Below are positions 12,827-16,400 of a DNA stretch of 16,400 nt, piece by piece; position 1 is the stretch's first letter, and every line of letters begins with the position of its first letter. The notes beneath the pieces were generated by a model. The model was not told the origin of the DNA. It ran no database searches and worked only from the letters and a program-made list of their open reading frames with translations. Origin of the DNA: Candidatus Levyibacteriota bacterium (GTDB lineage Bacteria; Patescibacteriota; Microgenomatia; Levybacterales; UBA12049); contig JAHFKE010000024.1 in NCBI GenBank assembly GCA_023245515.1, positions 1 through 16,400 on the forward strand. Direction: 5' to 3'. A program made the position numbers and the translations under genes.

Positions 12827-13642
12827 ATGAGAAAAAACAATAAGGACACGGAAGGGAGGAGTTGGAACACATTTTTTATATATGCGATTCTCGTAATATT
12901 TGTCATACTTATTTCATTAACAGTTAAAGGATTTTTTATTCTTCAAAAAAGTAGGTTTGACGGAAAGCATCATTTTGTTCTTGCTATTGCTAAAGAGGGG
13001 AAGGTGAATGAGGTTATTGTATTTAATCCTCCATCTCATTCTCTCGTCCTTCTAAAACTAGAGGCTAGCAAGCTGCCGTTGTCTTCTATTGGAAGGATAC
13101 TTGGTATAGCTCCCGATGGATCTATAGAGTCAGCTAAAGACTTTCTTGCAGGAGAAGATATTGAAGGTGCACTGATGGCATCTTTATTGCATTTTGCATC
13201 AATAAAAACAAATCTAACAGCTCTCGATATGGGACAGCTTTTTCTCTTTAGTAAAAATATTTCCTCCGATGATAAGGTCGTTAAAGAGTTACGAAGTTTA
13301 CAAGAAGAATCTGATACGGATGAAATTATTGCAAGCTTTTTTGGTGATAGTACGGTTGTCTCAGAGGGAGTAAATATTCAAATAGTAAATGCTTCCGATA
13401 TGCTGGGCATGGGGAAACGATTCGAGAGGGTTGTAAGTAATTTGGGGGGAAATGTTGTGAGCGTTTCAACTGCCCATAGGAAAGAGCAACTTTCTAAGAT
13501 TAACTATAGTGGTACGGATACATATACACTGAAGAAAATGATCAGACTATTTAACTTCCCTGTGTCTCGCCGCGATGAGAAGGGGGCTCCCAATATGACT
13601 ATAATAATCGGAGAAGATAGCAAAAATGCTAAAAATTTTTAG
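12827..13642 (+). CDS. Membrane-anchored protein with LytR_C domain
   Basis: A 271-residue protein with a short basic N-terminus, one membrane helix (about residues 14-36) and an extracellular remainder. Residues about 181-265 (V-N-I-Q-I-V-N-A-S-D-M-L-G-M-G ... L-G-G-N-V-V-S-V ... T-D-T-Y) match the LytR_C domain found at the end of LytR-CpsA-Psr cell-wall glycopolymer transferases, with the typical N-A-S/G turn. Residues about 46-145 follow the beginning of an LCP-type fold only loosely and lack its conserved Arg/Asp catalytic pattern, so I do not call it an LCP enzyme. A role in cell-envelope assembly is an inference. It lies behind a TATAAT box 8 bases from the ATG and ends within a 26-base perfect palindrome. 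Confidence 0.7.
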   Translation: MRKNNKDTEGRSWNTFFIYAILVIFVILISLTVKGFFILQKSRFDGKHHFVLAIAKEGKVNEVIVFNPPSHSLVLLKLEASKLPLSSIGRILGIAPDGSIESAKDFLAGEDIEGALMASLLHFASIKTNLTALDMGQLFLFSKNISSDDKVVKELRSLQEESDTDEIIASFFGDSTVVSEGVNIQIVNASDMLGMGKRFERVVSNLGGNVVSVSTAHRKEQLSKINYSGTDTYTLKKMIRLFNFPVSRRDEKGAPNMTIIIGEDSKNAKNF

Positions 13643-13648
13643 CATTTT
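13623..13648 (+). terminator. Palindromic terminator candidate spanning the stop codon
   Basis: A 26-base perfect palindrome: AAAATGCTAAAAA followed directly by TTTTTAGCATTTT. It contains the last five codons and the TAG stop (13640-13642) of the LytR_C gene and is followed by more T-rich sequence. The stem is AT-rich, so termination strength is uncertain. Being symmetrical, it could act on both strands between these convergent genes. Confidence 0.5.
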
Positions 13649-13751
13649 ATTTTCCATTTTCTATCTTTCATGTATCATTGATTGAATTATTTCTTAATCA
13701 AATGTCTATACGTATATGGAAAATGAGAAATGGACAACGGAAAATTAGAAC

Positions 13752-14456
13752 TTATTCCTCGGGGCTTTCGTCCTGGTCATCGTCGGCAATCTCAGCATGA
13801 ACCTTGCTAGCCTTGCCGGATTTTGGATTGTTGTTGTCAATACTGAGCTTTGTCTTTTCGTTTGATACAAATGAAGGCTCATCCTTGAATCGCTTTGCTC
13901 TTTTTTCTTCCCGTATAAAAATACTGATTTTAGCATTATCAACAGTCCTCACATATGCGGTATACTCATTGCCATGGGTCATAAACTTAATGAGCCTTTG
14001 ACAGATGTCGTCGGGCAACATTCCCAAGAATTGACTCTCTGAATCGAGAGCGAAAATTCTATTACGTTTTATACGAAGCTCTAATTTCTCTCCTGATCTA
14101 AGAGGCGTTATGATCTTTTTGTCAGCAACATTGAGAAGGTCTATAACTTTTGTTTTGCCTGGCTCCTCTATAAAGAAATTATTAATCGGCGTATTAATTC
14201 TCTTCATTTGGGGATCATTCAAGCGCTTTAAATTACGAAGCGCAATAGGATTTCTCATGTCCAGCTCCAACACCTTTTCGTAGACCGTTTTAGCTTCTTT
14301 AGGGTCGCCTGAACTCAGGAAAGCAAAAGCTAAGCGATTAAGCGTATCTATGTCGTCGGGTTCTTCCTGAAGAATTTCCTGGTTGAGGCTTATTGCGGCG
14401 GACCAATCTCCAACAAGGGCGGTTTGAATTGCTTGAGATTTAGTGAGTGCTGACAT
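13752..14456 (-). CDS. TPR-repeat protein with an uncharacterised C-terminal domain
   Basis: A 234-residue soluble protein. Residues about 9-80 form two tetratricopeptide repeats, with G-D-W-S-A-A-I-S-L-N-Q-E-I-L and P-K-E-A-K-T-V-Y-E-K-V-L-E-L as the clear helix pairs. TPRs usually mediate protein contacts. Residues about 100-190 form a beta-rich domain with V-A-D-K-K-I-I-T-P-L, L-E-L-R-I-K and Y-V-R-T-V motifs that I cannot assign. The tail (about 190-234) is low-complexity and acidic, ending D-D-D-Q-D-E-S-P-E-E, and probably disordered. There is no signal peptide, so it is cytoplasmic. A weak -10 (GATACT on the minus strand, 14470-14465) lies 8 bases before the ATG. It is divergent from yebC and convergent with the LytR_C gene. 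Function unknown. Confidence 0.75.
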   Translation of the reverse strand: MSALTKSQAIQTALVGDWSAAISLNQEILQEEPDDIDTLNRLAFAFLSSGDPKEAKTVYEKVLELDMRNPIALRNLKRLNDPQMKRINTPINNFFIEEPGKTKVIDLLNVADKKIITPLRSGEKLELRIKRNRIFALDSESQFLGMLPDDICQRLIKFMTHGNEYTAYVRTVDNAKISIFIREEKRAKRFKDEPSFVSNEKTKLSIDNNNPKSGKASKVHAEIADDDQDESPEE

Positions 14457-14523
14457 GTATATTTAGTATCTCTTTAAGACTAAAGGATAACTAGAATGCT
14501 GAGAGAAATTCTACTAACATTTC

Positions 14524-14553
14524 TTGCAAAAGTCAATACGGAAACGGTATAAT
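14524..14553 (+). promoter_or_regulatory. yebC promoter and Shine-Dalgarno site
   Basis: TTGCAA (14524-14529), 18 bases, TATAAT (14548-14553). The expected start is near 14560, giving a 13-nt leader that holds GAAAGGTGAG (14561-14570) just before the ATG at 14573. Unlike most promoters in this window, this one leaves room for a ribosome binding site. Confidence 0.75.
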
Positions 14554-14572
14554 ACGAGTTGAAAGGTGAGCT

Positions 14573-15343
14573 ATGAGTGGGCATTCAAAGTGGTCAACAA
14601 TTAAAAGACAAAAGGGGGCAAACGATGCAAAACGTGCACAGCTTTTCACTAAGCTCTCAAAGGGAATAACACTTGCTGTCCAACAGGGTGGGGGAGTCGG
14701 GGATCCTGATAGTAACTTTAAACTTCGTTTGGCTGTCGAATCGGCACGGGCTGCCAATATGCCAAAGGATAACATCGAGCGCGCTATTGCGCGTGCCAGT
14801 GGTAAGCAGGAGGCTAATCTGGAGGAGGCAAAGTATGAAGGATTTGGTCCGGGAGGGTTTAGTGTCATTGTCGAAACGCTAACAGATAATAATCAAAGAA
14901 CTGTAGCTGAAGTAAAAAATGCTTTTAATAAAAACGGTGGCAATCTTGGTAATGAGGGGAGTGTCCTGTATCAGTTTGAAAGAAGGGGAGTCATCACTGT
15001 TTCGAAAGACCCTTCGGCTGGCTCAGGGCAAGGCCATTCGCTTGATGATGTTTTTCTTCTTGCAGCAGACAGTGGTGCAGAGGATGTAGAAGACGCTGAT
15101 GATCACGTATTGGTATATACAAAGCCTGAGGATCTCGCAAAAGCAAGAGATGGCTTGTCTTCTCAGGGGCTTACAATCTCTGAAGCAGAGCTTATTTGGA
15201 GGCCTGTCGTAATCACTGAAATCACAGATAAAGAGTCGGCAGAAAAAGCCTTAAATTTTGTCGACAAACTTGAATCTTTGGATGATGTCCAGAAGGTATA
15301 TGTTAATTTTGATATTCCAGACGAGCTAACAGTTGATTTGTAA
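14573..15343 (+). CDS. yebC: YebC/PmpR-family transcriptional/translational regulator
   Basis: A 256-residue YebC family protein. The N-terminus M-S-G-H-S-K-W-S-T-I-K-R-Q-K-G, then D-A-K-R-A-Q-L-F-T-K-L, N-M-P-K-D-N-I-E-R-A-I (62-72), Y-E-G-F-G-P-G-G (88-95) and N-G-G-N-L-G (121-126) are family hallmarks. Members are DNA-binding regulators in some bacteria, and more recently linked to relieving ribosome stalling at proline runs in others. The second idea would fit the presence of efp in this window, but is only suggestive. Residues 147-155 (P-S-A-G-S-G-Q-G-H) are encoded by a dispersed repeat and are not part of the family core; they fall in a loop between beta strands. The ATG has a clear Shine-Dalgarno site and a good promoter. 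Confidence 0.95.
   Translation: MSGHSKWSTIKRQKGANDAKRAQLFTKLSKGITLAVQQGGGVGDPDSNFKLRLAVESARAANMPKDNIERAIARASGKQEANLEEAKYEGFGPGGFSVIVETLTDNNQRTVAEVKNAFNKNGGNLGNEGSVLYQFERRGVITVSKDPSAGSGQGHSLDDVFLLAADSGAEDVEDADDHVLVYTKPEDLAKARDGLSSQGLTISEAELIWRPVVITEITDKESAEKALNFVDKLESLDDVQKVYVNFDIPDELTVDL
15010..15033 (+). repeat. Dispersed TTCG..CTCAG repeat inserted in yebC
   Basis: CCCTTCGGCTGGCTCAGGGC and the following AAGG match the repeat type seen at 8163-8183, 8198-8240 and 8464-8503. It is read in frame as D-P-S-A-G-S-G-Q and lengthens YebC by about nine residues without breaking the frame. Confidence 0.65.
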
Positions 15344-15430
15344 CAATCGATAATTAACTTTTATCTTGATTATAAAAATAAGCATAGAATTATTTCTTGC
15401 AGTTAGCTGTAAAATGTAAATTGTTGATTA

Positions 15431-16285
15431 ATGAGTATTTTAAATCTTTTCAATCGCTCCAGGCCACGTGTGCCTTCATCTGTGCCTAGGCATGCGAAGA
15501 AACGCTTCGTTTTTTCTATAGATAAACGACAGAAGTTCGTTATCGGTACGATTCTTTTGTCACTTGGATTATTTCTGACTGAGTTTCAATTTAGTAGATC
15601 CGGAATATTTATAGCTTTTACACTATCGATCTTCACGAACGTTTTTGTTCTTTGGGCTAACTATCAGGATATAAAAGAAAATAAATCATATCAAGTTTTA
15701 ATTCTGCCTTTTTTCTATAGTCTCTCTTTCAGTCTTTTTTACTTTTTGACTCCTGCAGCTCTCTTGTCTCGTCTTTTATTAACATCAGTGTATGCTTTTG
15801 GTCTTTACTCTCTTTTCTTAAGTCAAAATATCTTTATTGTCTCGTCTTTTCGAACGATTCAACTTCTGTCGGGCGCGCGCATTGTCTCCTTTGTGATAAC
15901 GCTTATCTCATTCTTCTTTCTCAATAATATACTTTTTACCTTTCACGTGACTATTTTCCCAGTCATAGCCATTATGCTTGTCTATACATATCTCTTGATC
16001 TACCATTCTCTCTGGACGTACACATTACAGAAAATGCCTCAACCCTTGTCTATCTGGGTGTCCACACTCACTATATGTCTGGTCGAGACTGCCACGATCG
16101 CGTGGTTCTGGCCAAGCAATCCGACAGTTATAGCACTTTTTCTGACAGGACTTTTCTATACCACTGTCGGACTCTCTCACGTGTGGTTTGAGAAGAGGCT
16201 CTTTAAAGGCGTTCTCTGGGAATACGTCTGGGTAGGCTGCATTGTTCTCTTCGTTCTCCTCTCCTTCACCCAATGGGGGAAGTAA
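15431..16285 (+). CDS. Polytopic membrane protein of unknown function
   Basis: A 284-residue membrane protein. A basic cytoplasmic N-terminus (R-S-R-P-R, R-H-A-K-K-R, about residues 9-34) is followed by about nine hydrophobic segments at roughly 35-52, 57-78, 87-106, 109-134, 150-170, 172-194, 207-227, 231-252 and 261-279. I see no signature of a known transporter, glycosyltransferase or protease. The charged residues inside the membrane region are few, with E-T-A-T in segment 7 the most notable. It follows yebC by 87 bases. No convincing promoter was found, only weak candidates near 15397, and no Shine-Dalgarno site precedes the ATG. It could be an orphan membrane protein of the lineage. Confidence 0.75.
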   Translation: MSILNLFNRSRPRVPSSVPRHAKKRFVFSIDKRQKFVIGTILLSLGLFLTEFQFSRSGIFIAFTLSIFTNVFVLWANYQDIKENKSYQVLILPFFYSLSFSLFYFLTPAALLSRLLLTSVYAFGLYSLFLSQNIFIVSSFRTIQLLSGARIVSFVITLISFFFLNNILFTFHVTIFPVIAIMLVYTYLLIYHSLWTYTLQKMPQPLSIWVSTLTICLVETATIAWFWPSNPTVIALFLTGLFYTTVGLSHVWFEKRLFKGVLWEYVWVGCIVLFVLLSFTQWGK

Positions 16286-16318
16286 GCGTTTTTGTCAAAA
16301 GTCCTCAGCGTCCCATAG

Positions 16319-16347
16319 TTGCTATTTTAGGTTTATTTTGCTATAAT
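16319..16347 (+). promoter_or_regulatory. Promoter of the gene starting at 16355, leaderless
   Basis: TTGCTA (16319-16324), 17 bases, perfect TATAAT (16342-16347) with TGC just before it (extended -10). The predicted start is about 16354, one base before the ATG at 16355. Confidence 0.75.
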
Positions 16348-16354
16348 TTGCTTT

Positions 16355-16400
16355 ATGCCAGAGAAGCTAAAATTTGCCACGCAAAAAATAGAACTCGAAA
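16355..16400 (+). CDS. Start of an unidentified gene (partial)
   Basis: The open frame from the ATG at 16355 gives M-P-E-K-L-K-F-A-T-Q-K-I-E-L-E before the window ends. It is called because a near-consensus extended -10 promoter ends 7 bases upstream. Fifteen residues are too few to assign a product. Confidence 0.5.
   Translation, partial: MPEKLKFATQKIELE

Noticed and set aside
14457..14572. A third shared -35 between the TPR gene and yebC, since TTGCAA reads the same on both strands
   Set aside because: On the minus strand no -10-like hexamer lies 16-18 bases from it; the TPR gene has a different weak box at 14470-14465.

Overview
The window reads as a piece of a small bacterial chromosome with moderate-to-low GC. 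It is most likely from the Candidate Phyla Radiation (Patescibacteria, Microgenomates-like). This assignment is an inference. It rests on compact gene packing, secreted proteins with Ser/Pro/Thr linkers, several promoters placed almost on top of start codons (leaderless mRNAs), and short dispersed repeats of the TTCGACAAGCTCAG type that also sit inside coding sequence. No phage, transposase, CRISPR or defence genes are visible. The genes are housekeeping and cell-envelope genes plus a few conserved unknowns.

Layout. Positions 1-1659, minus strand: an operon of a membrane-anchored Ig-like protein, a secreted two-repeat beta protein and the N-terminal part of a creatinase/Xaa-Pro-peptidase-type protein cut by the window edge. 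Positions 1761-3678, plus strand: a metallo-beta-lactamase-like protein without its metal motif, then replicative helicase dnaB. Positions 3675-4280, minus strand: an unknown protein converging on dnaB. Positions 4350-7935, plus strand: a D-alanine/peptidoglycan cassette of murF, ddl and alr. Alr makes D-Ala, Ddl joins two, and MurF adds the dipeptide to the UDP-MurNAc-peptide.

Positions 7936-8460 are a gene-poor stretch. It holds a run of short hairpins, copies of a dispersed repeat, a minus-strand tRNA-Leu(CAA) and a partial duplicate of that tRNA's 3' end. Positions 8461-12772, plus strand: a NIF3 family protein, elongation factor P, an MFS transporter, a degenerate Lgt-like membrane protein and an RluA-type pseudouridine synthase. 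Positions 12827-13642: a membrane-anchored LytR_C-domain protein. Positions 13752-14456, minus strand: a TPR protein. Positions 14573-16285: a YebC-family regulator and a polytopic membrane protein. At 16355 a last gene begins behind a near-consensus promoter and is cut by the window end.

The most interesting material is in how the DNA is organised. Two divergent gene pairs share overlapping -35 boxes of the form TTGNCAA. About half a dozen promoters predict leaders of 0-5 nt. Two different dispersed repeats appear to have inserted in frame into yebC and the rluA-type gene, and a copy of one of them lies between promoter and conserved start of the NIF3 gene. The gene-poor stretch around the tRNA looks like a landing zone for such elements. 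I did not find a clearly new multi-gene system.
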